DNA of 64,000 nt from Actinomadura violacea (GTDB taxonomy: Bacteria > Actinomycetota > Actinomycetes > Streptosporangiales > Streptosporangiaceae): positions 186,001-250,000 of the forward strand of contig NZ_JAGEPF010000005.1 in assembly GCF_017573465.1 (NCBI RefSeq). The letters are read 5' to 3'. Shown in pieces: positions 8,078 through 17,070 of this stretch. The number at the start of each line of letters is the position of its first letter. The stretch's first letter is position 1. The notes below the pieces were generated by a model. It saw only the letters and a program-made list of their open reading frames with translations, had not been told where the DNA came from and searched no databases. The position numbers were made by a program, and so were the translations under genes.

Positions 8078-9598
8078 ATGATGAATGATCTTCTGTCTCT
8101 GTCGACGAACGCGTTCATCGCCGGCATCGAGGCGGCCGCCCGCCGATTCGACACCGCGACCTATCCGCAGCAGAACCTGCCCGCCGACGACTGGACCCTG
8201 CTCACGCGGGCCGGGGTGCTGCTGCCGACACTGCCCAAGGAGTACGGCGGACGCGACGACCACGTCGAGATGTGCCGCGCCGTCGAGACCGTCTCCGAAT
8301 GGAACCTGCCGGTCGGCATGTACGTCACGGTCATCACGGCGGTGGCCCTGCGCCCCATTGTGCTGTGGGCCCGCGAGGAGGCCAAACAGGAAGTGCTGCC
8401 GCTGTACGCCGGCGGCGACCCGGCGATCTGCGGATTCGCCTCCACCGAACCCGGCTGCGGCTCGGCGATGTCCGGCATGCGCACCACGTTCGAGGAGGTC
8501 GAGGGCGGTTACCGGATCCGCGGCCGCAAGCACTGGCAGGCGTTCAGCATCAGCGCGCACTGGTGGCTGGTCAGCGCGAAGAACGACGAGGACGGCCGCA
8601 GTTACGGCTATTTCATCGTCAAGCGCAGCGAGGGATTCCGCACCGTCCAGCCCTACGAACCACTCGGCCTGAAGGCGATCGACTACGGGCTCAACGAGAT
8701 CGACGCGGTCGTCCCGCGGCACCGGCGCATCCCCGCGGAGGGCAGGAATCTGCGGCCGATGGTGGAAATGCTCATGGCGTCGCGGGCGATGATGGCGGCG
8801 ATGGGCTGCGGATTCCTGCGCCGTATCAGCCGCGAGGCGCACGCCTACGCCGATCACCGCAAGATCGGCCCGGGCCCGCTCTCGGATATCCGGTTCGTCC
8901 GGTACAGGCTGGCCGCGATCGACGCGTCGTACACCGTCTGCGCGGCGCTCAACCATTACCTGCAGAACGACCTGGACATGAAGGAGAGCATGATCGGCGC
9001 TTTTCCCGCCGTCCAGGCGATCAAGACGGTCGCCACCGAGCGGATGCTCAGTTCCGCGCACCATTACCAGCAGCTCGCCGGCGGCGAGGGCTACCGCTGC
9101 GGGTCGCCGACCAACATCTCCGGCCAGGCGTTCCTCGACGCCCGCGTCTACACCGTCTTCGACGGCACCAACGACCTGCTCAGCCAGCAGCTCGCCGAGC
9201 ACTGCCTGTCCCGGACGGCCGGGCGGCCGCTCAGCCGGTTCCTCGCCGGCTGGCCGCTCACCTCGGCCGCGGTCGCCGCGCACCGCCTCGACCTCGGCTT
9301 CCTGGACCGCGACCTGCGCCAGGAGCACCGCGTCCTCGCCGGCCGCGTGATCGGCTACGCCTTCGCGATCGGCCAGGTCATGCGGTGGGCCGCGGAGACC
9401 GGCGCCGACCCGCGGCGGGCCCGCGCGGCGATCGAGTTCCTCAAGGCCGACATCGCCCGCGGCGCCGGCGAGTTCCGGCTGCTGTCCACCGGGGCGCTCG
9501 GCATCGACGACGGCGCCGCTCCCCCGGCCGACGCGCCGGCGTCGCACTCGATCCCGGTGGCGCCCGGCGCGTGGCCGGGCCTGCCGCGGCACCCGTGA
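8078..9598 (+). CDS. Acyl-CoA dehydrogenase family flavoprotein
   Basis: 506 residues, longer than the classical 380-400, because of an extended C-terminal helical region. The FAD/acyl-binding middle domain is clear (ICGFASTEPGCGSAMSGM, then GYRIRGRKHWQAFS), and the C-terminal domain carries GGEGYRCGSPTNISGQAFLD and VFDGTNDLL. I chose the ATG at 8078 because GAGGG sits eight bases before it; ATGs at 8063 and 7979 are in frame but lack a good ribosome site. Codon use in the first half is somewhat less GC-rich than in neighbours. No catabolic partner is adjacent, so the substrate is unknown; some such enzymes serve specialised metabolism. Confidence 0.85.
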   Translation: MMNDLLSLSTNAFIAGIEAAARRFDTATYPQQNLPADDWTLLTRAGVLLPTLPKEYGGRDDHVEMCRAVETVSEWNLPVGMYVTVITAVALRPIVLWAREEAKQEVLPLYAGGDPAICGFASTEPGCGSAMSGMRTTFEEVEGGYRIRGRKHWQAFSISAHWWLVSAKNDEDGRSYGYFIVKRSEGFRTVQPYEPLGLKAIDYGLNEIDAVVPRHRRIPAEGRNLRPMVEMLMASRAMMAAMGCGFLRRISREAHAYADHRKIGPGPLSDIRFVRYRLAAIDASYTVCAALNHYLQNDLDMKESMIGAFPAVQAIKTVATERMLSSAHHYQQLAGGEGYRCGSPTNISGQAFLDARVYTVFDGTNDLLSQQLAEHCLSRTAGRPLSRFLAGWPLTSAAVAAHRLDLGFLDRDLRQEHRVLAGRVIGYAFAIGQVMRWAAETGADPRRARAAIEFLKADIARGAGEFRLLSTGALGIDDGAAPPADAPASHSIPVAPGAWPGLPRHP

Positions 9599-9614
9599 CC
9601 GCGGCGGCGCCCCG

Positions 9615-10193
9615 TCAGCCCTGCCGTTCCTCGCGCCGGCGGATCACCTGCATCAGGTCCGCCGCCCGCGCCTTGATGAGGTCCAGCCCGGCGTGGCCCC
9701 AGGGGCGCGGCTCGCGGTCGATGACGCAGATCGTGCCGAGCACCGTCCCCGTCCGGTCGATGAGGGGCGCGCCGACGTAGGTGCGGATGCCGAGCTTGTC
9801 GACGACCGGGTTCCCGGCGAAGCGCGGGTAGTCGCACACGTCGTCCAGGACCAGCGCCTTGCGGCGCACGACGACGTGCGGGCAGTAGCCGTGGTCGAGC
9901 GGCACCTCCCGGCCCAGCTCGACCGCGTCGGCCGGGTCGGCGCCCGGCGCCTGCGGCGCGTACAGGCCGCCGAGGTACTGGCGGTCGGTGACGAAGTTGA
10001 CCATCGCGAACGGGGGCAGGTCGGTGCCGGCGAGGTGCCGCGCGGCCTCGGCGAGGTCGCGGGCGAACGCGTCGAACTCGGCGTCCGGTCCCCCGAGCCG
10101 CAGTTCCCGCAGCCGCACGGCGCGCTCGGGCACGTCCGGGTCGACGGGCGTCAGCAGGTGGCCGGACGGCTCGTACAGCGGGTCTTGGATCAC
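9615..10193 (-). CDS. GAF domain protein, fifth member of the conservon
   Basis: 192 residues. The C-terminal two thirds form a GAF domain (PFAMVNFVTDRQYLGGLYAP, DHGYCPHVVVRRKALVLDDV, GIRTYVGAPLIDRTGTVLGT, CVIDREPR), a fold that binds small ligands or chromophores. The N-terminus (about 1-50) is a short linker. It lies 27 bases downstream of the conservon GTPase in the same direction, so it most likely belongs to that operon. Conservons often end in a variable fifth gene (for example a P450); here the variable position is a GAF sensor. The ligand is not predictable. Confidence 0.85.
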   Translation of the reverse strand: MIQDPLYEPSGHLLTPVDPDVPERAVRLRELRLGGPDAEFDAFARDLAEAARHLAGTDLPPFAMVNFVTDRQYLGGLYAPQAPGADPADAVELGREVPLDHGYCPHVVVRRKALVLDDVCDYPRFAGNPVVDKLGIRTYVGAPLIDRTGTVLGTICVIDREPRPWGHAGLDLIKARAADLMQVIRRREERQG

Positions 10194-10220
10194 GGGGGCT
10201 CCTGGGAGGCGGGACTTGCG

Positions 10221-10835
10221 TCAGACGGAGGCGGACGGGACGGCGACGAGCAGATGGCGGATCAGCGCCCGCAGCACCGACGTCGCGGAGCCGCCGTGCC
10301 GCGCGTCGCACAGCACGATCGGCACCCGCGGGCCGAGCCCGAGGGCGCCGCGGACCTCGTCGGGGGCGTAGCGGAACGCGCCGTCGAACTCGTTGACCGC
10401 GACGAGGAAGCGGGTCCCGCGGTTCTCGAAGAAGTCGACGGCGTCGAAGCAGTCCTCCAGGCGGCGGGTGTCGGCGAGCACGATGGCGCCGAGCGCGCCC
10501 GCGGACAGCTCGTCCCACATGAACCAGAAGCGCTGCTGGCCGGGGGTGCCGAACAGGTACAGCACGATGCCGTGCTGCTCGATCGTGATCCGGCCGAAGT
10601 CGAGCGCCACGGTGGTGGTGGACTTGCCCTCGATCCCGCCGAGGTCGTCGGCGCCGACGCTGGCCGCGGTGATGAGCTCCTCGGTGCTCAGCGGCTCGAT
10701 CTCGCTGACGGCGCCGACGAAGGTCGTCTTCCCGACGCCGAACCCGCCGGCGATGAGGATCTTGACCTGCGTCGGCGACGGCGGCGGCGTGGAGGGCGGG
10801 GACTGCGGCGGCGCGTCAGGCTCGTTGAAGGCCAT
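10221..10835 (-). CDS. Conservon GTP-binding protein (CvnD-like)
   Basis: 204 residues. After a proline-rich N-terminus there is a Walker A loop GGFGVGKTT (about 30-38) and a Ras-like switch II GTPGQQRF (about 96-103), with a VNEFDGAF segment in place of the NKXD guanine-specificity motif. This is the small-GTPase pattern of CvnD proteins, which associate with the membrane kinase-like CvnA, roadblock CvnB and DUF742 CvnC into a G-protein-like signalling complex. The start overlaps the end of the DUF742 gene by 20 bases, indicating translational coupling. Confidence 0.93.
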   Translation of the reverse strand: MAFNEPDAPPQSPPSTPPPSPTQVKILIAGGFGVGKTTFVGAVSEIEPLSTEELITAASVGADDLGGIEGKSTTTVALDFGRITIEQHGIVLYLFGTPGQQRFWFMWDELSAGALGAIVLADTRRLEDCFDAVDFFENRGTRFLVAVNEFDGAFRYAPDEVRGALGLGPRVPIVLCDARHGGSATSVLRALIRHLLVAVPSASV

Positions 10836-11181
10836 CGAGCAGCTTCTCCAGGAGGGCTCTGTCGGTGGGGTCGGCGGCGGTGCGCCGCGCCCCCGTGGTC
10901 ATGGCGCGGCACTCCAGCAGGTCGGCGAGGAGGACCTTGGTGATGGTCACGGGCAGCCGCAGGTGCGCGGCGACCTCGGCGACCGACGTCGGCGCGCGGC
11001 AGCAGGCGAGCGCCTCGGCGTGCTCGGGGGCCATCTCCCGGGGCCGCCGGCCCGTCGCCACCACCAGCGACAGCAGGTCGAGCCGGACGGCGGGGCGGGT
11101 GCGGCCGGCGGTCACCGTGTACGGGCGCACCAGCGGCCCGGCGGCGGCGTCGACCCAGACCTCCTCGTCACCGGCCGTCAT
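10816..11181 (-). CDS. Conservon DUF742 protein (CvnC-like)
   Basis: 121 residues. The pattern GPLVRPYTVTAGRT near the N-terminus, then LDLLSLVVATGR and a C-terminal winged-helix-like stretch ending DRALLEKLLDGLQRA are diagnostic of DUF742. In Streptomyces these proteins are the third member of conservons and contact the kinase-like CvnA and the GTPase. The start overlaps the roadblock gene stop by four bases and its own 3' end overlaps the GTPase gene by 20, consistent with a tight operon. Confidence 0.93.
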   Translation of the reverse strand: MTAGDEEVWVDAAAGPLVRPYTVTAGRTRPAVRLDLLSLVVATGRRPREMAPEHAEALACCRAPTSVAEVAAHLRLPVTITKVLLADLLECRAMTTGARRTAADPTDRALLEKLLDGLQRA

Positions 11182-11612
11182 GGCGAGGGCGCGCGGTCGC
11201 CCGCCGCGGCCGCCGGCCGTGCCGCGGTGTGCAGGAACGGCCGGACCGCGCGGATCAGCCGGGCCATCTCGAAGCCGACGACGGCCGGGTCGGCGTCCGC
11301 GCTCGCCATCACCGCGAGGACGGAGTTGAAGCCGGCCCAGGAGATGAACAGCTGGCTCGACCGGAGCTCGGCGACGACCTGCCGCACCTCGTTGCTCCCG
11401 TCGAACCTGGTGCCGGCGCTCCGGGTGATGGAGAAAAGGCTGGAGGCGAGCGCCGCCATCTGCTCGGCGCTGGTGCGGTCGAATCCGTGCGCCGCCTTCA
11501 GCATTCCGTCGGCGGACAGCAGCACGCTGCCGCGTATCGCGGGGACCTCGTCGCCCAGTCCCTGCAAAAGCCAGGCGAGGTCCTGGGACTCGTTCGGGGG
11601 CACGGCGTTCAA
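11178..11612 (-). CDS. Conservon roadblock/LC7 protein (CvnB-like)
   Basis: 144 residues with a roadblock/LC7 domain: DLAWLLQGLGDEVPAIRGSV, then LSADGMLKAAHGFDR and a central AALASSLFSITRSAGTRF. These alpha/beta proteins act as GTPase partners, possibly activators or scaffolds. It lies 31 bases after the kinase-like gene and overlaps the DUF742 gene, so all four core conservon members are on one transcript. The C-terminal alanine/proline tail is not conserved. Confidence 0.94.
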   Translation of the reverse strand: MNAVPPNESQDLAWLLQGLGDEVPAIRGSVLLSADGMLKAAHGFDRTSAEQMAALASSLFSITRSAGTRFDGSNEVRQVVAELRSSQLFISWAGFNSVLAVMASADADPAVVGFEMARLIRAVRPFLHTAARPAAAAGDRAPSP

Positions 11613-11643
11613 TGGGAACTCCTCGTCATTTCCTGGTGGCCCG

Positions 11644-13320
11644 TCATTTCCCGGTGTCCAGGCCGTCGGCGGCGCCGTCGTTCTCCAGTGCGCTGCGCAT
11701 GCCCTTCTGGAATGCCGCCATCAATCCCGGATTGTGCTCGGCCTCCTGGTCGGGCTCCCGGCGCGCGGGGGCGGCGGCCAGTTCGGGCGACAGGTGCTGC
11801 TGCGCCCGGCGCCGCGGCAGTTGCGGGCGCTCGCCGTCCGGCAGGGGGACGGCGGGGCCGGGCACCGCGGGCTGCGGGCCGGTCTCCCAGCTGGGCGCCG
11901 CGGGCCGGTGGGGCGCCGCGGGCGCGGAGGACCCCTGTGCGAACACGGGGACGTCCTGGGGGTCGCGGGCAAGGTCCGGCCGCTCGGACGCGGCGTGCCG
12001 CGGGCCGGGCGGCGGCGCCGATGGGACGGGTGCCTGCGGGACGGGTGCCTGCGGGGCGGGTGCCGGGGACTCGACGGCGTCCTCCGCCTCGCCCGTCAGC
12101 TCCGCCGGGACCACGACGACGGCCTGCGTCCCGCCGTAGACGTTGGTCTGGAGCTGCACGCGGACCTTGTGCCGGCGGGCCAGCGCGGAGACGACGTGCA
12201 GCCCGATGCGCCCCTCGCTCAGCAGTTCCTCGGTGTGGCCGCGCTCGTGGTCGGCGAGCAGCTCGTTCAGCCGCCGCTGCTCCTCGCGCGGGACGCCGAG
12301 GCCGCGGTCCTCGACCTCGATGGCGAGGCCGGCGGCGACGCCCTCGACGCGGACGAGCACCTGCGTCTGCGGCGGCGAGTACCTGGTGGCGTTCTCGATG
12401 AGCTCGGCGAGCAGGTGGACGATGTCGGCGACCGCGCTGCCGTGCACGCTGCCCTCGGCGGGCGGCACCACCTTGACCCGCTTGTAGTGCTCCACCTCGG
12501 CGATGGCCGAGCGCAGCATCTCGTACACGGTCACCGGCCGGGTCCACTGGCGGCGGGACGCGGCGCCGCCGATCACGGCGAGGCTCTCGGCCTGCCGACG
12601 GGTGCGGGTGGCGAGGTGGTCGACCTTGAACAGGCCCTTGAGCAGGTCGGGGTCCTCGACCTGGTTCTCCAGCCCGTCCAGGCCCTGGATGGCCCGGTGC
12701 GACAGCGACTGCATCCGCCGGGCGAGGCTGACGAAGACGCCGACCCGCCGGTCGCCGCCCGCCGGCCGACGGGTCGCGGCATCGAGCACGGCGTTCCACG
12801 CCTCGCCCTGCGCCCGCCGCAGCTCGCACGCGAGCTGCGCGGCGGGGTCGGCCTGGTCGGCGGGCGCGGCGTCCTCGCTCCAGCGCGCGACCGGTTCGCC
12901 GGCGTTGAGGCGCTCGGCCATCTCGCGCAGTTCCCGCCGGCCGCGCGCGGCCAGGAAGGCGAGCTCGCCGAGCCGGCGGCGCACGGCCTCCTGGTCGCGG
13001 GCGGCGAACCGGGCCCGCTGGCGTTCGACGCGGCGGGTCGCCGCGTCGGCCGCCCAGGCGGCGACCAGCAGGACGGCCACGGCGCCGAGCGCGGCGACGA
13101 CCAGCACGATGCGGGTCGACCGGGGCAGGGCGCGGTCGCCGTAGAGCACCGCGACGGCGACCAGTCCCAGGACGCCGACGACGGCGGCGGGGAGCACGGA
13201 GATGGACAGGTGGACGACGCGCATGCCGGTCTGGCGGTGCCTGCCGTAGGCCGGGGCCCTGTCGTAGCGCTGGACGTCCCGGCGATCGGCCCCGGCGGCG
13301 GGTTCGAAGAAGTCAGGCAT
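11644..13320 (-). CDS. Conservon sensor histidine-kinase-like protein (CvnA-like)
   Basis: 558 residues. Two membrane spans at about 38-60 and 70-92 are followed by a charged helical region, a DHp-like helix with DHLATRTRR (about 234-242) and a HATPase domain whose N-box reads LLAELIENATRYSPP (about 303-317); a G-box is at EVEDRGLGVP. Residues beyond 400 are a long, low-complexity alanine/proline tail typical of CvnA. It is the first gene of the conservon. The upstream region (13321-13560) is notably AT-richer than the rest and should hold the promoter. Confidence 0.93.
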   Translation of the reverse strand: MPDFFEPAAGADRRDVQRYDRAPAYGRHRQTGMRVVHLSISVLPAAVVGVLGLVAVAVLYGDRALPRSTRIVLVVAALGAVAVLLVAAWAADAATRRVERQRARFAARDQEAVRRRLGELAFLAARGRRELREMAERLNAGEPVARWSEDAAPADQADPAAQLACELRRAQGEAWNAVLDAATRRPAGGDRRVGVFVSLARRMQSLSHRAIQGLDGLENQVEDPDLLKGLFKVDHLATRTRRQAESLAVIGGAASRRQWTRPVTVYEMLRSAIAEVEHYKRVKVVPPAEGSVHGSAVADIVHLLAELIENATRYSPPQTQVLVRVEGVAAGLAIEVEDRGLGVPREEQRRLNELLADHERGHTEELLSEGRIGLHVVSALARRHKVRVQLQTNVYGGTQAVVVVPAELTGEAEDAVESPAPAPQAPVPQAPVPSAPPPGPRHAASERPDLARDPQDVPVFAQGSSAPAAPHRPAAPSWETGPQPAVPGPAVPLPDGERPQLPRRRAQQHLSPELAAAPARREPDQEAEHNPGLMAAFQKGMRSALENDGAADGLDTGK

Positions 13321-13591
13321 CGGCGTCCTCGGTGCGTCGGACAGTGAAGATCAATAAACTGAGCAATACGGACTCGTATGCCTACAGCCGTATCTAGGCT
13401 GACACAACGCCTCACCGAGGACGCGCGGAATGCCGAGATTCCAGGGATCCAGGCGCGATTTGCTGTAATTGGTCCGCATTGTCCAACTCATCCATTGACC
13501 ATGGATTGCGCGCCGAAAATGCGGTCTCTGCAGTTATAACCACTGAAACGGTGCAGAACGGACCATGATCGGAATGGTCCAATACCCCGGG

Positions 13592-14344
13592 TCAGCGGGC
13601 GGCCGGGGGCTCCCGCCGCGCCCGCGCCCGCGCGCGCGTCCAGGGCCAGGTGATCAGCGCCCAGCCGAGCAGGATGATCACGACCTCGGCCAGCACGTAC
13701 CAGGGCCACGGCCCGAGCAGGTCCAGCGCCGAGCCGGTGGACGGCTTGCTGTTGAGGTACCCGTAGTTCGTCCCGGCGATCTCGTTGAACACGAACGCGC
13801 CCGCCGCCCACACCACCGTTACGGCGACGGCGAACCAGTAGCAGCGCCAGTCCGGACGCATCCCGAGCCCCCAGGTCAGGTACACCGCCGCCCACACGAT
13901 CATCAGGTGCATGCCCCAGAACGCCAGGTAGTCGATGTCGGGGTAGTCGCCGCCGTTGAGCGCCGGGGTGAGCAGGCCCTGCACCGACAGCGTCAGGCCC
14001 CAGTAGTACGTCAGCGCGTACCAGCGCCGTCCGAGCGTCCACACCGCGCCGGCCGCCGTCAGCCAGGCGATGTCGCACAGCTGCAGGGGCAGCGATCCGC
14101 CGATGCGCCACTCCGCCGGCAGCAGCGTGTGCACCTGCGTCCCGGCCATCACGAACAGGATCGCGAGCGCGTACGCCCGGCCGAAGCCCTTCGCCTGCTC
14201 CCCGAAGCCCTCGCCCGCCTCCGGCGCCGTCCGCTGCGCGCGGCCGACCGTGACGAGGACGGCGCAGCCGACCGCGAACACCCCGAGGGCCACCCAGTGG
14301 GACGGCCCGTACGCGACGAAGCGACCGGCTGCGATCAGCGGCAT
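13592..14344 (-). CDS. TIGR02206 (YwaF-like) membrane protein
   Basis: 250 residues with about six to seven hydrophobic spans spread over the protein. Conserved elements include FVAYGPSHWVALG near the N-terminus, LPLQLCDIAW in the middle, YYWGLTLSVQGLLTP and YLAFWGMHLMIVWA, the hallmark of the TIGR02206/YwaF integral membrane family of unknown function. The C-terminus is basic (RARARARREPP). It is transcribed divergently from the DUF4132 gene, with 84 bases between them. No functional link to neighbours is evident. Confidence 0.85.
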   Translation of the reverse strand: MPLIAAGRFVAYGPSHWVALGVFAVGCAVLVTVGRAQRTAPEAGEGFGEQAKGFGRAYALAILFVMAGTQVHTLLPAEWRIGGSLPLQLCDIAWLTAAGAVWTLGRRWYALTYYWGLTLSVQGLLTPALNGGDYPDIDYLAFWGMHLMIVWAAVYLTWGLGMRPDWRCYWFAVAVTVVWAAGAFVFNEIAGTNYGYLNSKPSTGSALDLLGPWPWYVLAEVVIILLGWALITWPWTRARARARREPPAAR

Positions 14345-14428
14345 TCGGTGATGCTAACCGCTGCGGCCCCGCCACGGCCCGTGCGGCGGCGCCGAGAGTG
14401 TCGGCGGGTCCCGTTAGGTTCCGGGGCC

Positions 14429-17041
14429 ATGATCGAGACGGTGGACATTCCGGTCGAGTGGCGCGAGCACCTCCACCCCCGGCGCGGCGGCGCCGCCGGG
14501 CCCGAGGTCGTCCCGGACGGGGCCGCGGCGCGGCGGGCCCGCGAGTGGGAGCGCGCGGCGCGCCCGATCGCCGAGGAGATGGCCGCGCACGAGCGCACCG
14601 AACCCGGGATCGCGAAGGCCGTGCGAACGTGGCTGGACGGCGGGGACGACCCGGCGGGCGCCGCGGTCCTCGCCGCCGTCGCGGTGAAGTACCTGGACGA
14701 CATCGAAGGCGCCGCCTTTGTGGACGCCTGGGTCCTGGACCGCGGTCCGGCGTTCGCCGCCTGCGCGCTCACCGAGGCGTCCTCCCTCGCGCTCGGCCCG
14801 CTACCGAAGCCGGCGACGCCCGGTCCCGACGGCTCCTTGGTGGTCCAGGTCGTCATGTACTCCAATCCGCCGCGAGGATGGCGCGGCGAGATCCGGCGCG
14901 CTACGTCCGGCGACCATTTCGCCGTCTGCCGCTGGATCGCCGAGGACGCGGCCGCGAAGCGGCTCCGCGCGCTGCTCGCGGTGGCGTCCGACGAGCAGTA
15001 CGTAGATGCGGTCGCGCGGCTCGCGGCGCATCGCGGCGACGCCCTGAGGCGCCGCACCGCGTCCTATCTCGTCCCGACCGAGACCGCCTGGGTCGACGAG
15101 TCCCTCGACGACGCCGTCGAGCTGGACGTCCTCGGCCAGGAGCACGTGCTCGCCTCGATGTCCACGCCCTCGCACGCCGGACGGGCCGGCTGGGTCCCGT
15201 GGACGCCCGCCGTGGCCGGGTCGCTGCTCGACGGGCTGGGCGCGGACGCGGTGTCCCTTCTCGCAGGCGCGCTCGGGTTCGCCCGCTACAACGCCCGGGA
15301 GGAGGCGGGCGCGATCGTGCTGAGGGCCCTTCGGGAGATCGGCGACGAGCGGACGTTCCGCCTCCTGCTCCGCCGCATGGCCGACCCGGGTGTGCCCGCC
15401 GCGCTGGCGGAGACCGCCGAGCGGCACCCGGTGCAGGCGGTCCGGGCGCTGGCGCCGCTGGCCGACGACGGGACGGTCCGGGGCCTGCAGGCGGGCGGAC
15501 TGGTGCGGGGGCTGCTGCACGCCGACCCCGGTCTGGCCGAGGCGCTGCCCCCGGCGACCCGTGCCGCGCTGCTGCCGCGCCCGGCCGTCCCCGACTGCGA
15601 CGACGTGCCGGACGTGCTGGCCGGCAGGCCCGCCCGGACCTCCAAGGCGGACTGGGCCGCCCCGGCGGCGCTCCCGCAGATCCTCACGCGTGCCGGTGAC
15701 CGGGCCCTGCCCGCGAGCGCGACGAGGTCGCTGCTGAACCGGCTCGCGAAGAAGGACGCCGAGGTCGCGGCCGTCCGCGAGGCGTGCGACGCGCACTCGC
15801 TGGCCGAGTTCTCGTGGGCGGTGTTCCAGCGCTGGTACGCGCTCGGGGCGCCGTCCAAGCACAACTGGGCGCTGGCGCAGCTCGGCCTGATCGGGGACGA
15901 CACGACGGTGCGGCGGCTCGCTCCGCTGATCAAGCAGTGGCCGGGCGAGGGCGGCACGGCGCGCGCCACCGCGGCGCTGGACGTGCTGGCCCGGATCGGC
16001 TCCGACGTCGCGCTCACCCACCTGTTCGAGCTGACCCGCCGCGGCAAGTACAAGGGGCTCAAGGCCAGGGCGGTGCAGAAGATCGACGAGATCGCCGCCG
16101 CGCGCGGGATCACGCCGGACGACCTCGCCGACCGGGCCGTCCCCGACTTCGGCCTGGACGCCGCCGGCACGCTCGTCCTGGACTACGGGCCGCGCCGGTT
16201 CACCGTGGCGTTCGACGAGCAGCTCGTGCCGCTGGTCGTGGAGCCGAGCGGCAAGGTCCGCAAGAGCGCGCCGAAGCCCGGCCCGAAGGACGACCCGGCG
16301 CTCGCCCCGGCGGCGCACGCGCTGTTCACCGGGCTCCGTAAGGATCTGCGGACGATCGCCGACCAGGAGATCAAGCGGCTGGAGAAGGCCATGATCACCC
16401 GGCGGGCGTGGACGCCGGAGGACTTCCGCGCGCTGTTCGTCCTGCATCCGCTGCTGGGCCACATCGTCCGGCGGCTGGTGTGGATCACCGGCGGCGGCAC
16501 GGCGTTCCGCGTCGCCGAGGACGGCACCTACGCCGACCTCGGCGACGAGGCGTTCGCGCCGCCGGCGGACGCCCTGATCGGCATCGCCCACCCGCTGCTG
16601 CTCGGCGACGACCTCGACGCCTGGGCGGAACTGTTCGCCGACTACGAGATCCTGCAGCCGTTCGAGCAGCTCGGACGGCCCGTCTACCGGCTCGCGGACG
16701 ACGAGCGCGCCGCGCACCGGCTCGCCCGTGCGGAGGGGCTCGTGCTGCCTTACGGCAAGGCGAAGGGCCACTCGCAGGGCCGATGGGAGTCGGTGGACGC
16801 CGACGGGAACTTCGCGGGCGGTTGGCTCGCCCGGCGCGACCCGACGGGCCTGTGCGTCGTGGCGAGCCTCAGCCCCGGCCTCGGCTCCTACATGTACGGC
16901 GACGGCGATGACCAGAAGGTCACCGCCGTGTGGGCGGGCCCGGCGCCGGCCCGCGCGCCGCAGGACTCCGTGCCGCTCGGCGACGTCGATCCGGTGACGA
17001 TGAGCGAGGCCGTCCACGACCTCGTCCGCAGCGCGTCCTGA
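14429..17041 (+). CDS. DUF4132 domain protein (MolR-like)
   Basis: 870 residues, cytoplasmic, no signal or membrane span. The central half is HEAT-like helical repeats; the C-terminal third carries the DUF4132 domain (LRTIADQEIKRLEKAM, EDFRALFVLHPLLGHIVRRLVW, GIAHPLLLGDDLDAWAELF, EILQPFEQLGRPVYRL). Related proteins are annotated MolR or WGR-DUF4132 and have no proven role. There is no WGR domain at the N-terminus here. The ATG at 14429 is the first start compatible with the divergent gene. It stands alone, ending 29 bases before the convergent enoyl-CoA hydratase gene. Confidence 0.85.
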   Translation: MIETVDIPVEWREHLHPRRGGAAGPEVVPDGAAARRAREWERAARPIAEEMAAHERTEPGIAKAVRTWLDGGDDPAGAAVLAAVAVKYLDDIEGAAFVDAWVLDRGPAFAACALTEASSLALGPLPKPATPGPDGSLVVQVVMYSNPPRGWRGEIRRATSGDHFAVCRWIAEDAAAKRLRALLAVASDEQYVDAVARLAAHRGDALRRRTASYLVPTETAWVDESLDDAVELDVLGQEHVLASMSTPSHAGRAGWVPWTPAVAGSLLDGLGADAVSLLAGALGFARYNAREEAGAIVLRALREIGDERTFRLLLRRMADPGVPAALAETAERHPVQAVRALAPLADDGTVRGLQAGGLVRGLLHADPGLAEALPPATRAALLPRPAVPDCDDVPDVLAGRPARTSKADWAAPAALPQILTRAGDRALPASATRSLLNRLAKKDAEVAAVREACDAHSLAEFSWAVFQRWYALGAPSKHNWALAQLGLIGDDTTVRRLAPLIKQWPGEGGTARATAALDVLARIGSDVALTHLFELTRRGKYKGLKARAVQKIDEIAAARGITPDDLADRAVPDFGLDAAGTLVLDYGPRRFTVAFDEQLVPLVVEPSGKVRKSAPKPGPKDDPALAPAAHALFTGLRKDLRTIADQEIKRLEKAMITRRAWTPEDFRALFVLHPLLGHIVRRLVWITGGGTAFRVAEDGTYADLGDEAFAPPADALIGIAHPLLLGDDLDAWAELFADYEILQPFEQLGRPVYRLADDERAAHRLARAEGLVLPYGKAKGHSQGRWESVDADGNFAGGWLARRDPTGLCVVASLSPGLGSYMYGDGDDQKVTAVWAGPAPARAPQDSVPLGDVDPVTMSEAVHDLVRSAS

Positions 17042-17070
17042 CCGCCCGTCCGCCCGCGCCCGTCCGCCGG

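Noticed and set aside
6113..9592. A 1159-codon open frame on the minus strand under the NAGPA and acyl-CoA dehydrogenase genes
   Set aside because: It is a stop-free shadow caused by high GC; both plus-strand genes have clear domains, whereas the shadow translates to low-complexity Arg/Gly/Ala sequence.
13560..13580. GGACCAT/ATGGTCC inverted repeat with a seven-base centre
   Set aside because: It is just beyond the 3' end of the TIGR02206 gene and far from any start; the stem is too weak for a terminator and the site could be chance in an AT-richer stretch.
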